A stretch of 16,384 nt of DNA, taken from contig WSUB01000118.1 in NCBI GenBank assembly GCA_019633425.1, positions 1 to 16,384 of the forward strand, written 5' to 3'. Within the stretch, counting starts at the first letter, position 1, and the number at the start of each line of letters is the position of its first letter. Of the stretch, positions 7,966 through 16,384 are shown piece after piece. The notes under the pieces were generated by a model. That model saw nothing but the letters and a program-made list of their open reading frames with translations, had not been told where the DNA came from and did no database searches. This DNA comes from Tulasnella sp. 424 (Eukaryota; Basidiomycota; Agaricomycetes; Cantharellales; Tulasnellaceae). The position numbers and the translations under genes are program-made.

Positions 7966-8394
7966 TTATAAGCTCAAAGGGCCATCACGACATCTTAGCC
8001 TTAATCGAGTACAGAGAAGAAGACGCCTTACTCCCAAACGCGCCCCAAACTGATCACGGTGCGGTCGGAGATCGGATGCGGGCAACGTACGAAGGAGAAA
8101 GGATATGCTTGCGAGCAAAATCTCACCGGCTTTGAATATGAGACCGTGACCGCAGAAGTTCGCAACGTATGGGCCAGAAACCTTCTCTAACATACCTCTC
8201 CGGAGCAGGAGTCCGCCATTATACGCTCGAGCGTCGAGAATAAGTAGTATGGCTGAGAAGTTCGATGGGAAAGTAAATCTAAGCGGTGGGCTGGAATAGT
8301 CAAAATGGTAGTGGGAGAGAGTTCCTTCGAATCCTTGCATGTTGATAGGCTGCTCACTTGTTCCGAATTCGATTTTCAAACGTTCCATTGCCAT
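7966..8394 (-). pseudogene. Unrecognised coding-like frame, related to decayed neighbours
   Basis: A 142-codon minus-strand frame starts at ATG 8394 (MAMERLKIEFG; a second ATG lies two codons on). It contains protein-like stretches: NMQGFEGTLSHYHFDYSSPP, LRFTFPSNFSAILLILDARA, YNGGLLLRRGMLEKVSGPY and CGHGLIFKAGEILLASISFLL. The last about 40 codons (arginine-rich) look non-coding. Diverged copies of its DNA occur at 7389-7470 and 7505-7545, which argues that it belongs to a duplicated gene. A strong donor-like GTATGT (around 8202-8197) followed by TTCAAAG could be an intron, so the true exon may end earlier. No domain is recognised. It may be one surviving exon of a degraded gene. Confidence 0.35.
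8048..8104 (+). repeat. Diverged direct repeat, unit 2 of 2
   Basis: Partner of 6780-6836, same orientation. It lies inside the minus-strand frame at 7966-8394, near that frame's poorly coding-like end. Confidence 0.5.
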
Positions 8395-8438
8395 GAAGCA
8401 GAGATCGTAGTAGGCGCGGGAACTCTGACTCCCACGAC

Positions 8439-8444
8439 CACGTG
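8439..8444. promoter_or_regulatory. CACGTG E-box-like site upstream of the SAP-motif gene
   Basis: A palindromic CACGTG lies about 130 bp before the ATG at 8576. It matches the consensus bound by fungal bHLH factors, but a single 6-mer can occur by chance. Confidence 0.3.
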
Positions 8445-8460
8445 CTGGACATGAGGTGTT

Positions 8461-8575
8461 GTTTGTTTTGTTTCTTTCCCGACCGACCTCACTTCAGCTT
8501 TACCTCCGTCCCTTCTTCGCCCTCCCTCGATCCTTCCCCCACCATACGTATTTTCCCCCTCCCCACCCGCCCACT
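8461..8575 (+). promoter_or_regulatory. Pyrimidine-rich leader of the SAP-motif gene
   Basis: About 115 nt immediately before the start codon are dominated by C and T on the coding strand, with tracts such as TTTCCCCCTCCCC. CT-rich stretches at transcription starts and 5' leaders are common in expressed genes of filamentous fungi, so this probably includes the transcription start and 5' untranslated region. Confidence 0.55.
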
Positions 8576-9929
8576 ATGACCACCATCTACTCTGGAGCAT
8601 TGCACCCTAAGAAGAAACATGAACTCCAAGCTCTCGCTGCAGACCTTGGCTTAGACAATACAGGAACCAAAGATGATGTTCAGGAGCGCATCAAGACCCA
8701 TCTGGCGTCTCACCAGGAGCTCTCACAAGATGAACGTTTTGCAGGCTTATACTCCCGAAAGAAAGTGTCCCGCGCAATTAAGTTAGTTTTCCACTACTAC
8801 AGCAGTCTGAATTCCTATCTGACGAAAGCTTGGCCACCATTTCAGAGAATCGTCCGCTCAACCTCCCGACGTTTCCGGCGATGAGAGCCAACCCGCAATG
8901 ACCACCCGTCGCAGCTCTCAGCGCATCTTCCCAAGCCCGGATTCCAAGCACAAGCACACAGACGTCCCAGACCCGGAGCCTGAAGCTGAACAGGCTGTCG
9001 CTCAACATCCCCCGTTACCATCCTCCCCAGTTCGCTCTATGATTGCAACCTTCAACAAAGTTGTTGCTTCAGCTCCCGAAGCTGAGGTTGTCAAGCAGAT
9101 CGTCGAGGAGCGCGGAAAACAAGCGTATGCCGAAGCCGACAGAGCTCTCATCAATGCGAGAACGGTGCGTTTCCATCACGTTTCCTTCGCTCTCTGTCAG
9201 AATACTGAGCGCCAGCCACTTCTAGTTCCTTTCAAACGCTAAGAACATCTCGACTATTACTATCTTTGCTGAACTATTGTTCGCTATCTATACCTTTGTT
9301 CCGTGGGCTTACTACGACGTACGTCAATTATTGGTCCGAATTGAAATGCGTCCGTTCTCATCAAACACTTCCGTCTCCCATGATAGGTCCCTCTCAACGC
9401 GCCTTACCGGACCCACTATGACGGCCCCATTCCCCCTGTCGGCAGTCCCACAGGCGCCCCACTCGTCTCGACCCGTCTGCTGCACGTCCCGTACCCTCCC
9501 GGATGGTTCCTCCAAACACTTTGGCCATACACCACCGTTCTTTTGTGGCTTATCCCAACAGTGATCTTACCTCAACTCATTGGCACGCTTGTCTCGTTCC
9601 GACCTGCCACTCGAGGCGCCGTCACGGGTGATGGTGAAGCCACCGAAGTCCGACAAGCCGGTGGAGAGGCCGATCCACTTACTGCCGCGATCATCCGCGT
9701 CGCCTGTGTTTTCGCTGGCGACTGGGGTCTTGACTGGTCGACTATCGGTATCACGAAGAAGTGGAGGGTGCTTGGTTCGTCGATTGCCGCTGCCTTCGCT
9801 TTGGCCGAGGCTGTCGGTGAGAGGAAGGCTGCCCTTCTGGCCGTCGGCGTTATCGAGGAGGAAGTGGAAGAGGAAGAGCCTCAAGAGCGAGCTCTTACCC
9901 TTCGTCGACGTGCTGTGAAGAGCTCTTAA
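8576..9929 (+). CDS. SAP-motif protein with membrane-spanning C-terminal half, four exons
   Basis: Exons 8576-8781, 8846-9164, 9226-9318 and 9387-9929 give 386 residues in consistent phase; introns are 64, 61 and 68 bp. Residues 8-43 (LHPKKKHELQALAADLGL, TGTKDDVQERIKTHL) form a helix-extended-loop-helix SAP motif, normally a DNA-binding element of chromatin proteins. A low-complexity P/E-rich linker follows, then FNKVVASAPEAEVVKQIVEERG. Hydrophobic, membrane-like stretches lie at about 183-203 (ending FAIYTFVPWAYY), 253-277 (WPYTTVLLWLIPTVILPQLI), 304-317 and 333-349. An acidic E-rich patch and a basic tail (LRRRAVKSS) end the protein. The combination suggests a protein of the nuclear envelope or ER tethering chromatin, which is inference only. 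The ATG is the first in-frame one before the SAP motif, after a CT-rich leader. The gene looks intact. Confidence 0.85.
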
Positions 9930-10387
9930 ACTCATCCTCATGCACCTCACAAGACATGACTTAGAAGCCTATTTTGGGCCTTCTTTTCAAGACAATCTGA
10001 CTTATGATACTAATTACGATTGACTGTTTTAAGCACTGCACCCCGATATGTTCCTCCTCCCTTATCTCGCTCTCGCTTTGTTCTGTCTCCTCGCTTTGAT
10101 GAACGGGTTATGCGCCGCTGTCTTTGTGTACTACCACCCTCTGTACTAACACACGACCATGTCCCCATCTAGCTCACGTATACCGTTTTCCTTTTTTTTC
10201 CTTTTTCTTTCCCCCCTCCTTCTTTCTGTACCTAGTTCCACCTTCTATGCGTGTACTTCGATCTGGCATTCATGTTCACGTCGTGGATTTTTTTCTTATT
10301 CTTTGGTTCTACTCTTCTGTATGCTATGGATATCCTCCGGTCTCCTTTGAAGTGTATTCAGGATATAAGCCGTTATAATCTCGCCAT
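9930..10387. other. Convergent 3' intergenic region
   Basis: This lies between the stops of the plus-strand SAP-motif gene and the first minus-strand F-box-like gene, so it holds both 3' ends. A dense pyrimidine tract runs at 10188-10235. A 33-codon plus-strand ORF sits at 10048-10149 (reported separately). No other gene was seen. Confidence 0.5.
10048..10149 (+). CDS. Possible hydrophobic micropeptide ORF (33 aa)
   Basis: ATG at 10048 opens a complete small frame ending TAA at 10147-10149. The product is very hydrophobic (MFLLPYLALALFCLLAL...) with a short tail ending YYHPLY, and could form a signal anchor or a single membrane helix. CT-rich DNA automatically yields Leu/Phe/Pro-rich frames, and the ORF lies in a probable 3' untranslated region, so chance is the likelier explanation. 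Confidence 0.15.
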   Translation: MFLLPYLALALFCLLALMNGLCAAVFVYYHPLY

Positions 10388-12213
10388 CTACCACCATCCT
10401 TCATCCTCCGGCCAGGCCTCGGTCTCTGCCTTCACCGCCAATTGGACAAGGTCCGCGATAATGCCGTCCAGCTCCTTTTCTGAAACATCTTCGTACAACG
10501 ACCATTTTCGTGCCTTAACCCCACCCTGGTCTAATAGTTTGCTCTTCTTGAGGGCGATGTTGGCTTGGTCTGCGTCGCTAACCACCAATGCCAGTTTCCT
10601 CGGCGTAGACAACAAGCGTATCTTGGGAAGCCATTCGACACACTGCTCCGCCACAAGTCGCGATGCAGCACCCTTTGGTCCCGCATCGTCCACGTCGGCT
10701 TGCCAGATGGCGTGAGGGAGTTGAAGAACGGCGAGCTCTCGAAGACGAGATAAAGCCAATTTCCAGCCATCCTATAGGGCACACGTTTAAACCCGGTGTG
10801 AGCTTATGAGCATCAAGCTTGTTGAAACGATACATGCTTACCGTTTCGTCCCGGAAGCCCTGGGGAGCTGCCCTTCTGTCTTGGACTATAATGGCGAGGC
10901 GCCGGAGTCTGGGACAAGCCTGCGCTATCTGGCTGAACCAGGTCGCCCAAAGCAAGTCCTGCTGGTCCGCCGTTCGTCTCATAGTTTGTCGCTGAGTTTT
11001 CACAGTCATGTTGATGGTGAGGTCCTGTAGACTTCTCCCAATCAGGGGGTCCGACTCTATCAGCGCTCTTGATACAATGCCGACACTAGACTCCTCCCAG
11101 TCCTGGCGATCACTTTCAATAATTCGGAGTCGAGACAGCTTTCGGAAGGTCCCTTCCGGTAAAGGATGGAATCCGAGTAATCGCGCGTCATCCCAACAGC
11201 CCGCAAACGACTCCAGCAATGGAACGACACTGGTTCCGCTCGTGACTCCCATCTCCTCAAGCTTTGGAACGAACGTCCCCGAGCTGCCAGACTCCAGACG
11301 GAAAGAACGGAGTCCCGGACTGGCTTTAAGAAGCCTCAGAAGTCCGTCCGACGCTTCGAACTGGACATTGAGCAGGCTGAGGGCCTTAAGCGAGGGAAGG
11401 GAAAACTCGGGGATTGCCATGAGATGGCTGTCTTGGAGAAGCAGCTCCTCCAGCGTCGAAAAGGCCGTGAATAGGGTCTTCTGGATTGTCCTCGCACCAT
11501 CTTGACTGTCGTGATAGCAGCGGAAGAACCTTGCTTTGAATATCTGAATATTTTTCAAGTGATGCAACTGTTGAAGGTTCGAAGCGTGAGCTAATATACA
11601 GTTGGGAGGTATTCGCACAGACCTCGCTAAGAAACGCGCAAGATGGGCAGCCGTCTGGATGGCCCCACGAGGGCTCGTGCAAGGACAGACTGACTACCTG
11701 GATTCGATCACAGATCCTAGGCAGCATATCCCAGAATGCTCCTTGCCACAGATGCTGATCTTCCCTCAACAAACCCCAGCCGGAGGCCAGATGCTCCCAA
11801 TACACTTCACGGAGATTTGTCATGCCCCGCAATGCCGACTCGATCAGTTTAAAAGGATCGGAGACTGTTTGAGTGACGCTTGCGGGTCGAGGAGGAATGG
11901 AGTACCACGATTCAATCCCGATCCGCATAGCCTCCACTGTGGCAAGTCGACGACTGTCTTCTAGGAGGTAGCTCCACATTTTGGTGTCCGTAATTCCTAA
12001 AACCACCTCCCGAAATCGGAGATAGTACGGAATCACTACGTGGTGGAAGGATGAGTGGACCAATCCAAACGAGAGTAAGTCTCGTTGAAGCGGAATGTGA
12101 CGGGCGATAAGCATGATGATTTCAGGAAGAATGAGTGCCTTGAAGACGGCTGAAGACGGCCCTGTGGTCATGTTTGCACGATTGAGTCTTCCGGCAGGTT
12201 CTCTTGAGGTCAT
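10388..12213 (-). CDS. F-box-like / LRR-like protein, copy 1 of the tandem array
   Basis: Three exons (12213-11623, 11567-10842, 10771-10388) encode 566 residues; introns are 55 and 70 bp and all junctions are phase 0. ATG 12213 was chosen because the longer frame upstream starts only at GTG (12258); another in-frame ATG lies at 12171. Residues about 28-75 (LILPEIIMLIARHI, DLLSFGLVHSSFHHVVIPYY) form the F-box-like segment. Exon 2 has leucine-rich-repeat-like spacing (LFTAFSTLEELLLQDSHL, FSLPSLKALSLLNVQF, EASDGLLRLLKASPG). Exon 3 begins DGWKLALSRLRELAVLQLP and ends in an acidic, helical tail. It is diverged from copies 2 and 3 but shares both intron positions and the 726-bp exon 2 of copy 2. 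Its second intron has a good donor (GTAAGC). An SCF substrate-receptor role is inferred from architecture. Confidence 0.85.
12141..12160 (+). repeat. 10-bp tandem duplication inside exon 1 of F-box-like copy 1
   Basis: TGAAGACGGC occurs twice in a row. On the coding strand it falls in the non-conserved leader just before the F-box, around the SSAVFKA residues, where length varies among paralogues. Confidence 0.85.
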
Positions 12214-12640
12214 CGTTGGCGGTGGTGGAGGACGTAACTCATCGATTTTCTTAAACACGCGAGAAGCGAGCGGAAGGCCTAGATCTGAGATCCACCCCTA
12301 AATGCAACCCGAGTTGCGAATTCGCCGAGAGGCAATGACTTCACTGTCGCTTCATTGTAGGGCTGGAACTCCAAGTATTCTACATCTATCAGTATTCGGG
12401 CGAGAGCGCTCTATCAACGTGTTAGACTCATCATTCAGGAGTCCCAACAGTCAACTCGGGCTAAGAAGGACCCCAACAACAACGCCGACGCACAGAAATA
12501 ACTCCAGAAAAGCCTGTATCTTGTCCCAGTATACTCAGGCTGGGGTGTAGGAGGCTGCCTAGCCCATCATTGGTAGCATGTGGCCATGTCGAGAATACAC
12601 CCGTTCCCTCTTTTCCGAATGCCTACGACGCCGGTGTGTA
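12214..12640. other. Upstream region of F-box-like copy 1
   Basis: It probably holds the promoter and 5' leader of the minus-strand gene starting at 12213. A small inverted repeat GCAACCCGAGTTGC sits at 12303-12316. I see no other gene. Sequence from about 12640 to 12803 belongs to the duplicated 3' flank of copy 2. Confidence 0.4.
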
Positions 12641-12803
12641 AATACCGCAATTACAGGTCTCCTCGTTCTTTGGAACTGACACGAAGCTGTGGATCGTCTT
12701 GATAAGAGCCAAAGCGTGACAAGGCGAGTATAGATGTATTGTCATCTTGCGTACAATCTCACTAAATAATGTCAACTTCATACAGTTCTACAGAACATAA
12801 TGC
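12640..12803. repeat. 3' flank of F-box-like copy 2, duplicated at about 14818-14980
   Basis: Blocks such as GGAACTGACACGAAGCTGTG, AAAGCGTGACAA, GTACAATCTCACTAA and TGTCAACTTCATAC recur in the same order and orientation, with substitutions, at 14850-14960 before the end of copy 3. The duplication unit therefore includes non-coding 3' flank. Confidence 0.7.
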
Positions 12804-14581
12804 TCATGCTATCAACTCTTCGATTCGCTCCTCGAAGTCGGTGTGCAAAAAGTGTTCGTACAAATTCCAGCGTCGTCCCATGGCTTGACCGCCATGGATA
12901 AGCCATCCGTCTCTAGGGGAAGTTTCTGGCTCGCTTTCCTCGGAATTGATTACAAGGACCAACCGTTCTGTTAGGAAGTGTAAACGAAGTCGAGGAAACC
13001 ACTCCAAACATTGTTCGATAGCATGTGGTTCTGTGCCGGAATAGGTTTCAGCCAGCCAGAGCCAAGCAGGCAGCTTAAGGACGGCGAGGTCCTTGAGAGG
13101 AGCCAAGGTCGGTTTCCAACCAACCTGTTAAGTCGGCGCTTTTCGGTTAGGTGTACATCAACGCCACTTGAATATAATCGGACTGACAGTTTCATCGATG
13201 CCCCACGGCTCCGTAGGTTCATCGATTTCAATGAATAATCCCCGAAGCTTCGGGCAGTATGTCACAATGGATCGTAGCCAAGATACCCACAGAAGGCCGG
13301 ATTCGTATACATCCGGGTCCGTATCGTCTTCAACCCGATCGAATGAGGTGTGTATTCTAAGCTCCAGGAGCTTGTCCCCCACTCCAATTTCTGCACGCCC
13401 AAATGCGGAGATCAAGGACGGAAGGAGTTCTTGGGCAGAGTAGCCCTCTATAATCCTGAGGTTTGAAATGGTGCGTAACCTCCCGTCGGGAAGCGGATTG
13501 AAGAACAGGAATTCAGCGTCTTCATAACGACCGCTGAATGATTTGAGTAACGGTGCTATGGGCAGAGAAGAAGCAGAGTTTTCGTGGTTCTGATCCTGCC
13601 TCAACATTGGCAGGTAACTTTCGGGGTCCAGATGAAGGGAAATGATGCCGGGACTTGATTCCAACAAACGTTGAAGTCCGTTGCTCGCTTCAAATTCAAT
13701 GTTCGTTAGGCTCAATGTAATAAGGGCGGGGAATTGTAGGTCTGGGAATACTTGGAGCTTGGTGTCCGAGAGGCTGAGTTCCCGTAGTCCAGTAAAGGTG
13801 GAAAATATGTTATTCTGCGTGGTCTGAGCTTGCGCTGTGAGGACATCCGATCCATCATGGTTGCATGAGAAGAATTCTCCAGTGAAGGCCCGAAGGTTCC
13901 GCGCATGATGTAACTGAAAAAAAAGGGTATTTATTCGCTTACTCAAATCACAACGCATAGGTGACAGTTACCAACCTCACGAAGGAGAGGTCCACATAAC
14001 CAGCAGTAGTCGTTCTGCTTCTTCGGATGTAGAAGAAGATTGATGGTCTGGACTCCCTTGCAGAGCCTTGGTACAACACTCCAGAACCTTTGCCGATACT
14101 GGTTCGTATCGGGTGCTCCCTCCTTGAGGGGCTTCGGAACCCAATACGAATCATCCCATGACACTTCGCGCAGGCGTTTCATGCCTTCTAGACTCCTTTG
14201 CATTTGATCCAACGGATCCACTTCGGTTTGAACCATAGTTTGAACCGCACTTTTGGGCAGTGGAGGCTGCGGCCCTCCTCCCCGCTGGGATTCATATTCC
14301 CACACGATTCGGAGAACCTCCACGGTTGTTAGTCTTTGACAGTCCCCTGCCAGGTAGTTCCACATGTTGAAATCGTCGACCCTCATAATGACCTCCCTGA
14401 ATCTCAAGTAGTAGGGGACCACGACCCGATGAAAGGATGAATGGGCAAGTCCGAAGGACAGGAGATCTTTGTTTCGAGGGATTTGACGAGCGACAATGTA
14501 AATGAGTTCAGTAGGAAGGAGGAGAGCCTTGCTGATTTGTTTGTCATCGATGTTGCTGAGCTGTTGACGTGGTGAATCCAT
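12804..14581 (-). CDS. F-box-like / LRR-like protein, copy 2 of the tandem array
   Basis: Exons 14581-13976, 13913-13188 and 13124-12804 give 550 residues, introns 62 and 63 bp, phase 0. ATG 14581 sits in a good context (CCCCCAATGG). The F-box-like segment is at about 20-66 (KALLLPTELIYIVARQIP, DLLSFGLAHSSFHRVVVPYY). Exon 1 later has WLCGPLLREV at the splice. Exon 2 carries LRR-like units (FTGLRELSLSDTKLQVFPDL, LQFPALITLSLTNIEFEAS, RLLESSPGIISLHL) and LLWVSWLRSIVTYCPKLRG. Exon 3 reads WKPTLAPLKDLAVLKLPAWL, then EQCLEWFPRLRL and WNLYEHFLHTDFEERIEELI. It is a close duplicate of copy 3. The second intron has a weaker donor (GTCAGT) than copy 1. Reading through it would end the protein early after SPIIFKWR, so alternative isoforms are possible. 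Confidence 0.87.
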
Positions 14582-14817
14582 TGGGGGTGGGGTTTCGCGT
14601 CGTTCGGGTCGTCTCGTGAAACACGTCGCCTTGTCCCACGGCTCTATTTCGACGAGAGAGAATATCCCCAGACATGCACTTGGCCAAGGGTCCGGTACCG
14701 GACAAACCTCGCGCAGCAGTCATGAGCTCCCATTATGTTTGCGCTTCAAGCAAGCAGCCGGAGACGTCTTTCAGGTCATACTATTCTCGCGCCGTCTGCC
14801 GGCTACTCCAGTGTGTG
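14582..14817. other. Upstream region of F-box-like copy 2
   Basis: The promoter region of the minus-strand gene starting at 14581. It contains a 14-bp perfect palindrome (14690-14703), listed separately. No gene was seen. Confidence 0.45.
14690..14703. promoter_or_regulatory. 14-bp palindrome GTCCGGTACCGGAC
   Basis: It lies about 110 bp upstream of the start of F-box-like copy 2. The half-sites CGG/CCG in inverted arrangement resemble targets of fungal Zn2Cys6 regulators, which act as dimers. No occurrence was found by eye upstream of copy 1, and the equivalent region of copy 3 is outside the window. A regulatory role is inference. Confidence 0.3.
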
Positions 14818-14980
14818 GGCACCGCAATCACGATCCCATCATTCTCTGGTACTGATACAAAGCTGTGAGTTCTCACCGACAACAGCCGGAGCGTGACAAA
14901 ACGGACATAGTTGCGTTGTACTTCTGCATACAATCTTACCAACCACTGCCAACTTCATACGCCACTGAAGCACTTAATTA
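14818..14980. repeat. 3' flank of F-box-like copy 3, duplicate of about 12640-12803
   Basis: The shared blocks are GGTACTGATACAAAGCTGTG, GAGCGTGACAAA, CATACAATCTTACCAA and TGCCAACTTCATAC. Together with the stops at 12804 and 14981 this sets the tandem unit at about 2.18 kb. Confidence 0.7.
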
Positions 14981-16384
14981 TCATACTATCAATCCTTTGA
15001 CTACCTCCTCAAAGTCCTCTGGAAAGAAGTGTTCGTACAAATTCCAGCGTCGCCCCGTGGCCTGACCGCTGTCGAGAAGCCTTCCCCTCGTAGGGGGAGT
15101 GTCTGCCTTGTTTTCCTCTGCGTTGATAATGAGAACCAAATGGTCTGCTGGAAAGAACAAACGAAGTCGAGGGAACCACTGCAGACATTGTTCGACAGCG
15201 TGTTGTTCTGCCTCCCCCTCCTGACTCCCCTGGGTCACTTCAGCCTCCCAGAGCGAAGCAGGCAGCTTGAGGACGGCAAGGTCTTTGAGAGGAGCCAGAG
15301 TCGGTTTCCAACCGTCCTGTTAAGTCAGCGTTTTCCTGTTAGATGCGCGTAAACGCCGCTTCGAACATAATCGGACTGACAGTTTCATCGCCATTATTCG
15401 GCTCCATATCAGGATCATCGATTTCAATGAATAATCCCCGAAGCTTCGGACAGTACGTCACAATGGATCGCAGCCAAGATACCCACAGAAGGCCGGATTC
15501 ATTTTCATGCCCATCCATATCGTATTCCCGATCGAAATTGGTGTGTATTTTAAGCTCCAGGAGGTCCTCCCGAGCTCCGATCTCGGCATGCTTAAAGGCG
15601 GTAATCAAGCTTGGAAGCAGTTGCTCCGCCGTGCTTCCCAGAACCTCGAGGTTTGAAACGCTCCGTGAACTTCCGTTGGGCAACGGATTGAAGAAGAGGA
15701 TTTCTGCGTCTCCATAATGGCCCCTAAATGATTTTAGCAAGGGTGCTATGGCTAGAGAAGGAGCAGAACCTCCGTGGTTCTGATCCTGCCTCAGCATCGA
15801 GGAACCATCGTCATCCAGGTGAAGGGAAATGATGCCGGGACTTGATTCCAACAGACGTAGAAGTCCGTCACTCGCTTCGAATTCTACGTTGATCAGGCTC
15901 AATTTTATGAGGGAGGGGAATTGCAGGTCTGGTAGCACCTGGAGCCTGGTCTCCTTGAGACTGAGTTCCCGTAGTCCAGTAAAAGCGGTGAATATGTTGT
16001 TCTGCGTGGTTTGAGCTTGCGTTATGAGAGCATCCAATTCGCTATGGTCGCAGGTAAAAAGGTCTCCAGTAAAGGCCCGAAGGTTCCCCGCGTGATGCAA
16101 CTGCAATAAGGGAGGTTAGCTTACTCGCAGCTCGACGCAAAGTTACCGACCTCGCTCAGGAGAGGTCCGCATAGCCAGCAGTAGTCGTTTTCATTCCTCG
16201 GGCGTAGAAGAAGATTGATGGTCTGGACTCCTTTGCAGAGCCTTGGTACAACACTCCAGAACTTTTGCCGACACTCGTTCGTGCCGGGTTCTCCTTCCTT
16301 GGGGGGCTTCGGAACCCAATACGAATCATCCCATGACACTTCGCGCAGGCGTTTCATGCCTTCTAGACTCCTTTGCATTTGATA
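14981..16384 (-). CDS. F-box-like / LRR-like protein, copy 3 (5' end beyond the window)
   Basis: The visible exons are 16384-16151 (partial exon 1, 78 codons), 16100-15381 (240 codons) and 15316-14981 (111 codons plus stop); introns are 50 and 64 bp, phase 0. The F-box part itself lies past the right edge. Exon 1 here carries EGMKRLREVSWDDSYWVPKP and YCWLCGPLLSEV, nearly identical to copy 2. Exon 2 has the same LRR-like units (FTGLRELSLKETRLQVLPDL, SLIKLSLINVEFEAS, LLRLLESSPG) and ends GDET. Exon 3 starts DGWKPTLAPLKDLAVLKLPA and ends in WNLYEHFFPEDFEEV. The two copies differ mainly in an acidic loop of exon 2 and in the middle of exon 3, with indels in multiples of three. That fits retained coding constraint. 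No break was seen. Confidence 0.87.

Noticed and set aside
9567..9950. Minus-strand ORF of 127 codons
   Set aside because: Antisense to the last exon of the SAP-motif gene, which is supported by introns and domain content.
10251..10715. Plus-strand ORF of 154 codons
   Set aside because: It overlaps exon 3 of the minus-strand F-box-like copy 1 and a CT-rich 3' region. The minus strand has paralogue and splice support.
11008..11505. Plus-strand ORF of 165 codons, serine/arginine rich
   Set aside because: Antisense shadow of exon 2 of F-box-like copy 1; composition is typical of a shadow frame.
1..16384. tRNA or rRNA genes, CRISPR arrays, secondary-metabolite core enzymes
   Set aside because: Reading both strands gave no GTTCRA-type T-arm in a plausible tRNA context, no rRNA-like sequence, no regularly spaced repeats and no large biosynthetic ORF.

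Overview
The window looks like nuclear DNA of a filamentous basidiomycete, most likely an agaricomycete. The evidence is short GT-AG introns (49-70 bp) with CTRAY-like branch points, a pyrimidine-rich leader before a start codon, and protein families typical of mushroom-forming fungi. All gene models here were assembled by hand from splice signals and paralogue comparison. No search was run.

Right half (about 8.4-16.4 kb): one intact-looking plus-strand gene (8576-9929) encodes a protein with an N-terminal SAP-like motif and a membrane-spanning C-terminal half. It converges on a minus-strand tandem array of three F-box-like/LRR-like genes (10388-12213, 12804-14581 and 14981 to beyond the right edge). 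The three share the same 3-exon architecture and intron phases. The two rightmost are close duplicates whose duplication unit, about 2.18 kb, includes the 3' flank. A fourth member of the family starts at 224 and runs off the left edge.

Left half (about 0.2-8.4 kb): this is a patchwork. It holds a relic of the ribosome-biogenesis gene RLP24 (3' part only, with an in-frame stop). Next to it, in convergent orientation, is a short frame resembling the ATG2 C-terminus, then an orphan 3' exon-like frame. Two copies of a repeat lie in inverted orientation at 2419-2542 and 4374-4497 (3 mismatches in 124 bp). A five-exon minus-strand gene (4603-6222) has an EFK motif in a restriction-nuclease-like context and one in-frame TAG. 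From 6.6 to 8.4 kb lie decayed, partly duplicated fragments of an unrecognised gene.

The region reads as a lineage-specific, duplication-rich accessory segment: expanding F-box-like genes, an uncharacterised nuclease-like family and gene fragments dispersed by duplication or transposition. I see no metabolic cluster, rRNA, convincing tRNA or CRISPR array. The most interesting signals are the F-box-like family bracketing the window, the two-gene RLP24/ATG2 fragment, and the TAG-interrupted nuclease-like gene.
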